Shown: positions 44,196 to 51,991 of the stretch, piece after piece
Layout of the letters: the number at the start of each line of letters is the position of its first letter
Position numbering within the stretch: position 1 is the stretch's first letter
From: Sphingomonas sp.
Lineage (GTDB): Bacteria > Pseudomonadota > Alphaproteobacteria > Sphingomonadales > Sphingomonadaceae
Length of the DNA stretch: 64,000 bases
Direction of reading: 5' to 3'
Assembly (NCBI RefSeq): GCF_019749955.1
Contig: NZ_JAIEPC010000014.1
Span: forward strand, 62,001 to 126,000
The notes under the pieces: generated by a model
What the model saw: only the letters and a program-made list of their open reading frames with translations
Databases searched by the model: none
What the model was told of the DNA's origin: nothing
Translations under genes and position numbers: made by a program

Positions 44196-44224
44196 GACGG
44201 GGAACCATTAGGGCGGGGAACCAG
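44193..44224. repeat. 16-bp direct duplication at the rho stop codon
   Basis: TAGGACGGGGAACCAT (44193-44208) is followed directly by TAGGGCGGGGAACCAG (44209-44224), differing at two positions. The first unit begins with the rho stop TAG. It looks like a recent tandem duplication with no evident function. Confidence 0.8.
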
Positions 44225-44239
44225 TAAGTCGGGTTCGGC

Positions 44240-44719
44240 TTAAGCCGTCAGCGCGGACGGCTGGTGGCGCTGTTCATGCGCCAGCAGCCAGGCCTTTGTT
44301 GTCGGGCCATCGCCTGCCGAATAGGCGCCGAGCACGCCACCCGATCCCAGGATACGGTGGCACGGCACGATAATCGGATAGGGATTGCGCGCGCAGAGCT
44401 GGCCAATCGCGCGTGGTGCTGAGCTGAGCCGACGCGCGAGTTCGCCGTAACTCATTGTCACGCCATAACCGACCGCGATCAGGCCGTCGCGAAGCGCCAT
44501 GCCGCGTGGGGTGACTGGCGCCTTCAGGTTCAGCGCAAAATCCTGGCGTTCCCCGGCGAACCAGGCTTCGAGCTGATCGGCGGCGTTACGGGCCGTTTCC
44601 GATGTTCCACGTGAAACGGCGGCATCGCCGATATGAACCGAATCGATCGCTTCACCGCGCGCAATGATCGTCACCACGCCGATCGGCGTTGCGATACTGG
44701 CCTGATCGCGCGCATACAT
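44240..44719 (-). CDS. ogt: Methylated-DNA-protein-cysteine methyltransferase
   Basis: A 159-residue suicide DNA repair protein that takes alkyl groups from O6-alkylguanine onto its own cysteine. The active-site block is IGQLCARNPYPIIVPCHRILGSGGVLGAYS, with the reactive Cys in PCHR. The helix-turn-helix arginine finger region lies before it (SYGELARRLSSAPRAIGQ). The gene contains a parS palindrome (44603-44618) in its coding sequence. It is convergent with rho and divergent from the DUF6489 gene. Confidence 0.95.
   Translation of the reverse strand: MYARDQASIATPIGVVTIIARGEAIDSVHIGDAAVSRGTSETARNAADQLEAWFAGERQDFALNLKAPVTPRGMALRDGLIAVGYGVTMSYGELARRLSSAPRAIGQLCARNPYPIIVPCHRILGSGGVLGAYSAGDGPTTKAWLLAHEQRHQPSALTA
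44603..44618. other. parS site 1 (inside ogt)
   Basis: TGTTCCACGTGAAACG matches the ParB-binding consensus TGTTNCACGTGAAACA at all but the last base. It lies 3.3 kb from the origin gap and 4.2 kb before parA, within the coding region of ogt. Confidence 0.85.
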
Positions 44720-44767
44720 GACATATCATGGCCCGAGGATCATTTGGCCTCAAGCGGAGTTGTTGCC

Positions 44768-44998
44768 TTGAAAATCAATGTCGAAGTCGAATGCACGCCG
44801 GAAGAGGCACGCCGGGTGATGGGATTGCCCGATTTCACGCCGGTGCACGAAAAATACATCGCGACGCTGCTCGATTCGATGGACGGCACCCTCAAGCCCG
44901 AAATGCTCGAAGCCGTCATGCGAAGCTGGGCGCCGATGGGTGAAGCGAGCATGAAATTCTGGCAGAAACTGTTCGAGAGTGGTGGTCGCCCCGGCTGA
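44768..44998 (+). CDS. DUF6489 family protein
   Basis: A 76-residue small acidic cytoplasmic protein (KINVEVECTPEEARRVMGLPDFTPVHEKYIATLLDSMDG, then PEMLEAVMRSWAPMGEASMKFWQKLF) of a family restricted largely to sphingomonads and relatives, with no assigned function. The start is TTG at 44768, giving the conserved MKINVEVECTP N-terminus. It sits between ogt and mnmE; the mnmE ATG follows 5 bp after the stop, suggesting one transcript. Confidence 0.85.
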   Translation: MKINVEVECTPEEARRVMGLPDFTPVHEKYIATLLDSMDGTLKPEMLEAVMRSWAPMGEASMKFWQKLFESGGRPG

Positions 44999-45003
44999 GC
45001 GAC

Positions 45004-46287
45004 ATGGCCGACACCATCTTTGCGCTGGCGAGCGGCGCGCCGCCGGCCGCGATTGCGATCATCCGCATCAGCGGCCCGCGCGCGTTGGCCGCGGCAGCGA
45101 TGCTTGCGGGTGATCTCCCTGAGCCACGGCGTGCCGGGGTGCGGTCGTTGGTCGACCCGCTGACCGGCGAGCTGCTCGATAAGGCCCTGGTGCTGATCTT
45201 CCCGGGTCCAGCGACGGCGACGGGCGAGGATCTGGTTGAGCTGCACCTGCATGGCGGGCGCGCGGTTGTCGCTGTGGTTTTGGCAGCACTTGGCCGCATG
45301 GAAGGGCTCTGCGGTGCCGAGCCGGGCGAGTTCACCCGGCGCGCGCTGATGCACGGGCGGATCGATCTCGCCGAAGCCGAAGGTCTGGGTGATTTGCTGA
45401 TGGCGCAGACCGAGCGCCAGCGCCGCGCCGCTATGACCTCGGTCGAAGGTCGACTGAGCCGGTCAGTCGCGGGGTGGGCGAGTGACTTGCTGATGATTTC
45501 GGCGCAGGTTGAGGCGGCGCTGGATTTTTCCGACGAAGATGATGTCGGCGAACAGGCTGATCCGAAGATCGCGGCGGCGCTATCGGCGCTGGCCACCTCG
45601 ATCGAAACCGCGCTGGCCGAGCCGCCCGTCGAACGCCTGCGTGACGGGGTGCGTGTGGTGCTCGCGGGGCCACGCAATGCCGGCAAATCGACCTTGCTCA
45701 ATGCACTGGTCGGGCGCGAGGCCGCGATTGTCTCGCCAATTGCAGGCACGACCCGCGATGTGATCGAAGTGCCGGTGGTACGCTACGGCATTGCCTATGT
45801 TTTTGCCGATACCGCTGGGCTGGCTGAAGCTACCGACGATATGGTCGAAGCGATCGGCATTGCCCGCGCCAAGGAAACGGCAGCGGGCGCTGATGTTGTG
45901 CTCTGGCTGGACGATACGCCGCCCGCCGATGCCGACTCGGCCATTTGGCTCTATCCGCGCGCCGATGCGCGGGGCGCGTGCGATAATGGTGCCCGGCTGA
46001 TTGTGTCGGCGCGGAACGGATTGGGGATCGACCAGCTATGGTCAGCGATCACGGGTCACGCTGAGCGTCTCTTGCCGCGCGAGGACAGTGTCGCGTTCAA
46101 TGCACGGCAACGCGCCTGTTGCGCCGAATGCCACGCAGCGCTGGTGGCGGCGATCGGCACCGACGATTCTTTGATCGTTGCCGAGCAACTCCGTATCGCG
46201 CGGCGCGCCCTCGATCGCTTGCTCGGGCGCGTTGACGTTGAGGCAATGCTTGATGCGCTGTTCGGCCGCTTCTGCATCGGCAAATGA
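45004..46287 (+). CDS. mnmE: tRNA modification GTPase MnmE
   Basis: A 427-residue GTPase that with MnmG makes 5-carboxymethylaminomethyl-uridine at the tRNA wobble position. The N-terminal folate-binding domain (about 1-115) contains EDLVELHLHGGRAV and EFTRRALMHGRIDLAEAEGL. In the central G domain, G1 is GPRNAGKSTLLNAL, G2 TTRD and G3 DTAG. The G4 NKxD motif is not recognisable; the equivalent stretch reads IWLYPRADARGA. The C-terminus is the canonical FCIGK with the essential Cys. mnmG follows after a parS site. Confidence 0.95.
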   Translation: MADTIFALASGAPPAAIAIIRISGPRALAAAAMLAGDLPEPRRAGVRSLVDPLTGELLDKALVLIFPGPATATGEDLVELHLHGGRAVVAVVLAALGRMEGLCGAEPGEFTRRALMHGRIDLAEAEGLGDLLMAQTERQRRAAMTSVEGRLSRSVAGWASDLLMISAQVEAALDFSDEDDVGEQADPKIAAALSALATSIETALAEPPVERLRDGVRVVLAGPRNAGKSTLLNALVGREAAIVSPIAGTTRDVIEVPVVRYGIAYVFADTAGLAEATDDMVEAIGIARAKETAAGADVVLWLDDTPPADADSAIWLYPRADARGACDNGARLIVSARNGLGIDQLWSAITGHAERLLPREDSVAFNARQRACCAECHAALVAAIGTDDSLIVAEQLRIARRALDRLLGRVDVEAMLDALFGRFCIGK

Positions 46288-46303
46288 TGTTCCACGTGGA
46301 ACA
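46288..46303. other. parS site 2 (between mnmE and mnmG)
   Basis: TGTTCCACGTGGAACA is a perfect 16-bp palindrome starting right after the mnmE stop. It is the only one of the four sites that is intergenic. Confidence 0.9.
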
Positions 46304-46344
46304 TCGCTTTGACTTGGCGGCGGCGCGCCACTAGCGACCTTCGC

Positions 46345-48180
46345 ATGGAACAGTTCGATGTCATCGTTGTCGGCGGTGGGCATGCCGGGACCGAGGCCGC
46401 CGCGGCGGCGGCGCGGCGCGGCGCGCGCACCGCGCTGATCAGCTTTGATCCAGCCAAGATCGGCGCGATGTCGTGCAATCCGGCGATCGGGGGGCTCGGC
46501 AAGGGCCATTTGGTGCGTGAAGTCGACGCCTTCGATGGCTTGATCGCCCGCGCGACCGATGCCGCCGGCATCCATTATCGGATGCTCAACCGCAGCAAGG
46601 GCACCGCCGTGCAGGGGCCGCGCGTGCAGGCCGACCGGCGGCGCTATGCGGCTGCGATTCAGGCAATGCTTGCGGCGCAGGTGGGGCTGACGGTTGTTGC
46701 TGGTGAGGCCGCAGAACTGGCTTTTGCGGGCGACAGCTTGTCGGGCGTGATCCTCGCTGATGGTCGGATCATTGCCGGGCGCGCCGTGGTGCTGGCGACC
46801 GGCACTTTCCTCGGCGGGCGGTTGTTCTGCGGCGAAACGCGCGGCGAGGGCGGCCGGGTCGGCGAGCAGGCTGCGACACGGCTGGGCGTACAGTTGCGCG
46901 CGCTCGGGCTGCCGATTGCGCGACTGAAGACGGGGACGCCGCCGCGACTCGATGGCCGGACGATCGACTGGGCGCGGCTGGCCGAACAGCCATCGGACGC
47001 GGATGGCTGGACAATGTCGCCGATCACGACATCACGTGGGCTACCGCAGCTATTCTGCGCAATCACCCGCACCAACGCGAGAACGCACGACATCATCCGC
47101 GCGTCGCTCGATCGCTCGCCGCTCTTTACTGGGGCGATCGACGCGCAGGGGCCGCGTTATTGCCCGTCGATCGAGGACAAAATCCATCGGTTTGGTGACC
47201 GTGATGGGCATCAGATTTTTCTCGAGCCGGAGGGGCTCGACGATCCTTTGGTCTATCCCAACGGGATTTCGACCTCGCTGCCGGACGATGTCCAGGCAGC
47301 GATGATTGCGTCGATCGAGGGCCTTGAATCCGCGACGATTCTCGCTCCGGGCTATGCGGTTGAGTATGATTATGTCGATCCGCGCGCGCTCGACCCGACG
47401 CTGGGCTTGCGCGCCTGTCCCGGTCTTTATTGCGCGGGTCAGATCAACGGCACGACCGGCTATGAGGAAGCGGCGGGGCAGGGGTTGCTCGCGGGGCTGA
47501 ATGCGGCGGGGCATGCGCTGGGACTTGACGCGGTGTTGCTTGATCGCGCGTCGAGCTATCTTGGCGTCATGATCGACGATCTGGTGCTCCACGGCGTCAC
47601 CGAACCCTATCGCATGCTCACCGCGCGGGCGGAATATCGGCTGCAATTGCGCGCCGATAATGCCGAAACCCGGCTGGCCGACATCGCCGAGGCAGCGGGC
47701 GCGCTCGGTTCTGCGCGCCGCGCGCGCTTTGCTGGCCGGGCCGCAGCGCGTGCTGCGATCCGGGATAGGCTCGACCAACCACTCATCGCGCGCCTCCTCA
47801 ATGAGCGCGGCGCAAATCTGGTAGATGATGGCGTGCGGCGGTCGGCCTATGACTGGTTGCGCTTTCCGGGCGTGACGCTGGCGCAGGTCGCGCCCGAGTT
47901 GCCCGCTCGATATGATGCCGCTCTGCTTGCCGAAATCGCCGAGGATGCACGTTACGCCCCGCATCTCGACCGGCAAGCGAACGAGATTGCGCTGTTGCGC
48001 CGCGAAGAAGCTGTGCCGCTGCCCCCGCTCGACTATGCCACGATCCCCGGTCTGTCGGCGGAGATGGTCGAGCGGCTCAGCATGGCCGCACCCCCGACGC
48101 TTGCCGCCGCAGGGCGAATCCGTGGGATCACCCCTGCCGCGCTCTCGGCAATTCTGCTGCACAGTCGGCGCGCGGCGTGA
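46345..48180 (+). CDS. mnmG: tRNA uridine modification enzyme MnmG (GidA)
   Basis: A 611-residue FAD-dependent partner of MnmE in tRNA wobble uridine modification. It starts [19 protein letters not shown] with the FAD dinucleotide fold. Further landmarks: [99 protein letters not shown] and the C-terminal [22 protein letters not shown]. The frame open from 46309 crosses the parS site and is not used. rsmG overlaps the end as GTGA. Confidence 0.96.
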   Translation: MEQFDVIVVGGGHAGTEAAAAAARRGARTALISFDPAKIGAMSCNPAIGGLGKGHLVREVDAFDGLIARATDAAGIHYRMLNRSKGTAVQGPRVQADRRRYAAAIQAMLAAQVGLTVVAGEAAELAFAGDSLSGVILADGRIIAGRAVVLATGTFLGGRLFCGETRGEGGRVGEQAATRLGVQLRALGLPIARLKTGTPPRLDGRTIDWARLAEQPSDADGWTMSPITTSRGLPQLFCAITRTNARTHDIIRASLDRSPLFTGAIDAQGPRYCPSIEDKIHRFGDRDGHQIFLEPEGLDDPLVYPNGISTSLPDDVQAAMIASIEGLESATILAPGYAVEYDYVDPRALDPTLGLRACPGLYCAGQINGTTGYEEAAGQGLLAGLNAAGHALGLDAVLLDRASSYLGVMIDDLVLHGVTEPYRMLTARAEYRLQLRADNAETRLADIAEAAGALGSARRARFAGRAAARAAIRDRLDQPLIARLLNERGANLVDDGVRRSAYDWLRFPGVTLAQVAPELPARYDAALLAEIAEDARYAPHLDRQANEIALLRREEAVPLPPLDYATIPGLSAEMVERLSMAAPPTLAAAGRIRGITPAALSAILLHSRRAA

Positions 48181-48791
48181 CCGAGGACGACGCGCGCGCA
48201 TGGGTGCGCGAGCATTTCGGTGTTCCACGTGAAACATTGGTCGCGCGCTTCGTCGACATTGTCGTCGCCGAGGCCGCGCAGCAGAATTTGGTATCGGTGG
48301 CGACGCTGCCGCACATCTGGCGTCGGCACATCGTCGATTCAGCCCAATTGATTGCGCTCGCAGGGCCAATCCGCGGCGAGTGGATCGATATCGGCAGCGG
48401 CGCGGGCTTTCCGGGGCTGGTGGTCGCGATGCTGACCGATGCACCGGTGATGCTGGTTGAGCCTCGCCGCAAGCGCGCCGACTTCCTCCGTGCCGCCGCT
48501 GCCGCGCTGGGACTCGACAATCGCGTCACCGTGCGCGCCGCGCGCGCCGAGCAGATTACCGGCCATGCAGGCGTTATCTCGGCGCGCGCGGTTGCTGCTT
48601 TACCCGAATTGCTCGCCGCAACGGTGCATTTATCCACGAGAAAGACGCGCTGGGTGCTTCCCAAAGGCAAATCGGCACGCGAAGAGGTGGCGGCGGCGCA
48701 GGTGACATGGCATGGTGTGTTCCACGTGGAACAGAGTTTGACCGACCCCGACTCCCTGATCATCCTTGCCGAGAAAGTCGCGCGCCGATGA
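48177..48791 (+). CDS. rsmG: 16S rRNA (guanine-N7) methyltransferase RsmG (GidB)
   Basis: A 204-residue SAM-dependent methylase that modifies G527 of 16S rRNA, a site that influences streptomycin sensitivity. The SAM site is [20 protein letters not shown] (about 63-82), followed by [11 protein letters not shown]. The start is GTG overlapping the mnmG stop. Two parS palindromes lie inside: one encodes VPRET near the N-terminus, the other VFHVEQ near the C-terminus, so parts of the reading frame are under double constraint. parA starts at its stop as ATGA. Confidence 0.95.
   Translation: MTEDDARAWVREHFGVPRETLVARFVDIVVAEAAQQNLVSVATLPHIWRRHIVDSAQLIALAGPIRGEWIDIGSGAGFPGLVVAMLTDAPVMLVEPRRKRADFLRAAAAALGLDNRVTVRAARAEQITGHAGVISARAVAALPELLAATVHLSTRKTRWVLPKGKSAREEVAAAQVTWHGVFHVEQSLTDPDSLIILAEKVARR
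48221..48236. other. parS site 3 (5' part of rsmG)
   Basis: TGTTCCACGTGAAACA is a consensus ParB-binding site within the first 20 codons of rsmG, half a kilobase before parA. Confidence 0.9.
48718..48733. other. parS site 4 (3' part of rsmG)
   Basis: TGTTCCACGTGGAACA, identical to site 2, lies 55 bp before the parA start. It could load ParB right at the parAB promoter region and affect expression. Confidence 0.9.
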
Positions 48792-49582
48792 CCTGCATCA
48801 CCATTGCCAACCAAAAGGGCGGCGTCGGCAAGACGACGACCGCGATCAATCTGGGCACCGCGCTCGCGGCAACCGGCAAGCGCGTGTTGCTGATCGATCT
48901 CGATCCGCAGGGCAATTGCTCGACCGGGCTCGGCATCGCCAATGCCGAGCGCGCGCATTCCTCCTATGATCTGCTGGTCGGCGATTTGGGACTCACCGAT
49001 GCCGCGATGCCGACGAAGGTGCCCCGCCTCGATATCGTGCCGGCAACGGTCGACCTCTCGGGAGCCGAGATCGAGTTGGTCGAATTCGCCGAACGCACGC
49101 ATCGCCTTGCGCATGCCATCGCCAAGGGGCGCGAGGCGTGGGATGTCATCCTGATCGATTGCCCGCCGTCGCTCGGGCTGCTGACGATGAACGCGATGGT
49201 TGCCGCCGATTCGCTGCTGGTGCCGCTGCAATGCGAATTTTTCGCGCTCGAAGGGTTGAGCCAGCTGCTCAACACGGTTGAGCGCATCCGCTCACGCTTC
49301 AATCCCAATCTGTCGATCATGGGCGTCGCGCTGACAATGTATGATCGCCGTAACCGTCTGACCGATCAGGTGTCCGACGATGTCCGCGCGGTGCTCGGCA
49401 AGGTTGTGTTCGACACGGTTATCCCGCGCAATGTCCGCCTTTCGGAAGCGCCGAGCCATGGCCTGCCCGCGTTGATCTATGATCATCGCTGCTCGGGTTC
49501 CGAAGCCTATATCGCGCTCGCCCGCGAGCTGATCGCGCGGCTGCCTGCCCCAACCCCCAGTCCAGCCAAAGCCGCCGCATGA
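48788..49582 (+). CDS. parA: Chromosome partitioning ATPase ParA (Soj type)
   Basis: A 264-residue deviant-Walker ATPase that moves ParB-parS complexes toward the poles. The chain starts [23 protein letters not shown] with the KGGVGKTT P-loop. It continues with VLLIDLDPQGNCSTGLG, ILIDCPPSLGLLTMNA and PLQCEFFALEGLSQLL. The ATG at 48788 overlaps the rsmG stop as ATGA. parB follows by a four-base overlap. Cluster position next to oriC and four parS sites identify it as the chromosomal, not plasmid, system. Confidence 0.97.
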   Translation: MTCITIANQKGGVGKTTTAINLGTALAATGKRVLLIDLDPQGNCSTGLGIANAERAHSSYDLLVGDLGLTDAAMPTKVPRLDIVPATVDLSGAEIELVEFAERTHRLAHAIAKGREAWDVILIDCPPSLGLLTMNAMVAADSLLVPLQCEFFALEGLSQLLNTVERIRSRFNPNLSIMGVALTMYDRRNRLTDQVSDDVRAVLGKVVFDTVIPRNVRLSEAPSHGLPALIYDHRCSGSEAYIALARELIARLPAPTPSPAKAAA

Positions 49583-50478
49583 CCGATCCGATTCTCGACA
49601 CCCCGCTCGCTACCCGCAAATCGCGCCCCGGCCTTGGCCGTGGGCTGTCGGCGCTGATGGGCGATATCGCCCGCGAAGAACCGCTCGCCCCCGGTGCAAG
49701 CCATGCGCCGGGTCTGCGGATGTTACCGGTCGGCTCGATGACGCCGCATCCCGGCCAGCCGCGCCGCCGCTTCGACGAAGCCGCGCTCGATGAGCTTGCC
49801 GCCTCGATCGCGATGCGCGGGGTGATCCAGCCGATCGTGGTGCGCCCGCATGGCGCGAGCTTCCAGATCGTTGCCGGTGAGCGTCGCTGGCGCGCCGCCC
49901 AACGCGCACGCCTTCACGAAGTTCCTGTAATCGTTCGTGATTTCGACGAAGCCGAAACGCTCGAAATCGCACTCATCGAAAATATTCAGCGCCAGGATCT
50001 CAACGCGATCGAAGAAGCACAGGCCTATGCCCGGCTGATCGGCGACTATGGCCATACCCAGGAAGCGCTCGCCAAAATCGTCCACAAATCGCGCAGCCAT
50101 GTCGCCAATCTGCTGCGGCTGCTCGACCTGCCCGATGCCGTGCAGGCGCATGTCGTCGAAGGACGGCTAACGATGGGTCACGCGCGCGCGCTGATCGGTG
50201 CGGCCGATGTCGAAGCGCTCGCGGGCGAAGTCGTCGCGCGCGGGCTATCGGTCCGCGACACCGAAAAGCGCGCGCAGGCGGCCAAGCCGAATGGCGGCAG
50301 CGGCACGCGCACCGGCCCCAATGCCGATATCGTCGCGCTCGAACATCAGCTCGCCGATATGCTGGGGCTTGCCGTCAAGATCAGCTTCGGGCCCAAGGGC
50401 GGCACGCTGACGCTTGGCTATTCGACGCTCGACCAGCTCGACATGATCTGCCAGCGGCTGAGCGGCGACACGCTTTAA
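49579..50478 (+). CDS. parB: Chromosome partitioning protein ParB (Spo0J type)
   Basis: A 299-residue CTPase DNA clamp. The N-terminal segment with GLGRGLSALMGD should bind ParA. The CTP-binding domain has PHPGQPRRRFDEAALDELAASIAMRGVIQPIVVRP and the GERRWRA motif. The DNA-binding HTH is GHTQEALAKIVHKSRSHVANLLRLLDL, followed by LTMGHARALIGA. The C-terminal dimerisation domain is about 245-299. It should recognise the four TGTTCCACGTGRAACR sites upstream. It is convergent with holA, overlapping by 4 bp. Confidence 0.97.
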   Translation: MTDPILDTPLATRKSRPGLGRGLSALMGDIAREEPLAPGASHAPGLRMLPVGSMTPHPGQPRRRFDEAALDELAASIAMRGVIQPIVVRPHGASFQIVAGERRWRAAQRARLHEVPVIVRDFDEAETLEIALIENIQRQDLNAIEEAQAYARLIGDYGHTQEALAKIVHKSRSHVANLLRLLDLPDAVQAHVVEGRLTMGHARALIGAADVEALAGEVVARGLSVRDTEKRAQAAKPNGGSGTRTGPNADIVALEHQLADMLGLAVKISFGPKGGTLTLGYSTLDQLDMICQRLSGDTL

Positions 50479-51494
50479 CCCGCGCGCCGGCCGCCGCGCG
50501 CCACCGCGAGACACGCCGCCGCCGCGATCACCGTGCCGGCGGTATTGGGGGCAATCGTCGCGCGCTCGGCCTGTCGTATATGCTCGATCGACTGCGCCAG
50601 CCGTCGCGGCGACCAAGCCCGCAAGGCGCGCGCGGTTGCCGCCTTTTCCTTGAAGAACACGCGGTGGCGCTCAATCACATCGTTCACGCCGGCCCCTGCA
50701 TCAACCTCACCGCGCATGTCGGCGAGCGCCATCAGCCGTCGCACCAGCCCGCGCAGCAGCGGAATCGGCGACACCCCGGCTTCGTCGAGCTTGGCGAGTT
50801 CAGCGCCGAGCAGCGCGGCATCGCCTGCGACCACGGCTTCGATCGCCCCCGAAATCTCGCTGTCGCCCAGATCGGCGCCGATCGCGTCGAGCGCCGCGTC
50901 GTCGAGCGTCCCCGGCCGATCGGGCGCCGCATCGAGATAGAGCGCGAGCTTTTCGACTTCGCGCGCGATGATGGCCCGGTCGCCCCCGGTCGCTGCGACC
51001 AGCCGGTGCGCCGCGCGGCCGGTGGTGCGCAGGCCATGCTCGGCAGCGATTGCGCTCGCGAGGCGGTCGGCGTCGGCAGCGTTGGGCAAATAACAGGCAA
51101 AACTCAGCGCCGCAGGTGATGCCAGCGCGAGCTTGAGCAATTTGCTGGTGCCCTTCAGCCCGGGTCCGATCGCGACAACAGGGTTCCCGGCGGTTTCGGC
51201 GCCGAGCAAGAGTTCAAACGCCTCAAGGCTTTCGTCACCGACGCCAGTCACGCGGATATGCCGCGCGCCGCCGAACAGCGACATTGACGCAGCCTCGGCG
51301 GCGAGCCGCCCCGGATCGGCCTTCAGCGCCGCCCCATCAAGGTCGACCCGCTCGGCCTCAGGCCCCATCGCGCGCGCAAGCCGCTGGGCATGATCGCGCG
51401 CGCCCGATTCATCGGGGCCGTGCAGCAGAACGAAGCGCGTCGCCGGACCGGGTTTGTCGAGCGCCGTGCGCAGCTGGTTTTCGTTCGCCTTCAC
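50475..51494 (-). CDS. holA: DNA polymerase III delta subunit
   Basis: A 339-residue clamp-loader subunit that opens the beta sliding clamp. The chain begins [43 protein letters not shown] and has the AAA-type fold without a functional Walker A, as is usual for delta. Typical blocks are VDLDGAALKADPGRLAAEAASMSLFGGARHIRV and the C-terminal collar domain ending SIEHIRQAERATIAPNTAG. Its start overlaps the lptE stop (51491-51494). The order leuS-lptE-holA is the standard proteobacterial set. Confidence 0.93.
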   Translation of the reverse strand: MKANENQLRTALDKPGPATRFVLLHGPDESGARDHAQRLARAMGPEAERVDLDGAALKADPGRLAAEAASMSLFGGARHIRVTGVGDESLEAFELLLGAETAGNPVVAIGPGLKGTSKLLKLALASPAALSFACYLPNAADADRLASAIAAEHGLRTTGRAAHRLVAATGGDRAIIAREVEKLALYLDAAPDRPGTLDDAALDAIGADLGDSEISGAIEAVVAGDAALLGAELAKLDEAGVSPIPLLRGLVRRLMALADMRGEVDAGAGVNDVIERHRVFFKEKAATARALRAWSPRRLAQSIEHIRQAERATIAPNTAGTVIAAAACLAVARGGRRAG

Positions 51495-51991
51495 TTGTCC
51501 GCGGGCGGCGTCGTGCGTTCGGCGTAGAGCGCAATGCGCGCGACGATCTGGCTTGCGACGATCGTCGACAGCCGCTCGAGCGCCGTATTCTCGGCGGCAA
51601 TCGTCGCATATTCGGAGCCGACGACGTCAACGCCCGCGTCCGACCCCGCCGTGGCGTCGAGCAGCACCGTGCCGTTCGAAAGGTCGATCAGCTGATAGCG
51701 CGCGCGCAGCGTTCGCCGTTCACGCGTGACCGTGTCGTCGCGGCGCACGCCGAGACCGATGATCTTGTCGTCGAGCTTGATTTCGAGCCGGTAGAGCGGC
51801 GCTTCACCGCGCCCGGTGCCAAGCCGATCACGCACGGCATTGCTGACGAGATAGCCCGACTGGCCGGCGATCGGCGCGACTTCGATATGGCCAAGTGTCG
51901 TGCCAACGCGCCCGCCGCTGCCGCCGCCATAAAGCGGATGCAGCCCGCAGGCGGGGAGCAGCAGCGCCGCGAGGATCACGAGCCGCTTCAT
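51491..51991 (-). CDS. lptE: LPS assembly lipoprotein LptE
   Basis: A 166-residue outer-membrane lipoprotein that plugs the LptD barrel in lipopolysaccharide (here possibly glycosphingolipid-related) export. The lipobox is LAALLLPAC (lipidated Cys about 15), followed by GLHPLYGG, the family start. The rest is a mixed alpha/beta domain with [36 protein letters not shown]. It is coupled to leuS upstream (51988-51991) and holA downstream. Confidence 0.93.
   Translation of the reverse strand: MKRLVILAALLLPACGLHPLYGGGSGGRVGTTLGHIEVAPIAGQSGYLVSNAVRDRLGTGRGEAPLYRLEIKLDDKIIGLGVRRDDTVTRERRTLRARYQLIDLSNGTVLLDATAGSDAGVDVVGSEYATIAAENTALERLSTIVASQIVARIALYAERTTPPADK

Noticed and set aside
47050..48444. 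464-codon open frame on the minus strand
   Set aside because: It covers mnmG and rsmG antisense, with a shadow-like composition.
48788..50478. parAB as evidence for a plasmid
   Set aside because: The linkage to mnmE-mnmG-rsmG, parS sites and the hemE-side origin is the chromosomal arrangement; no rep gene is present.
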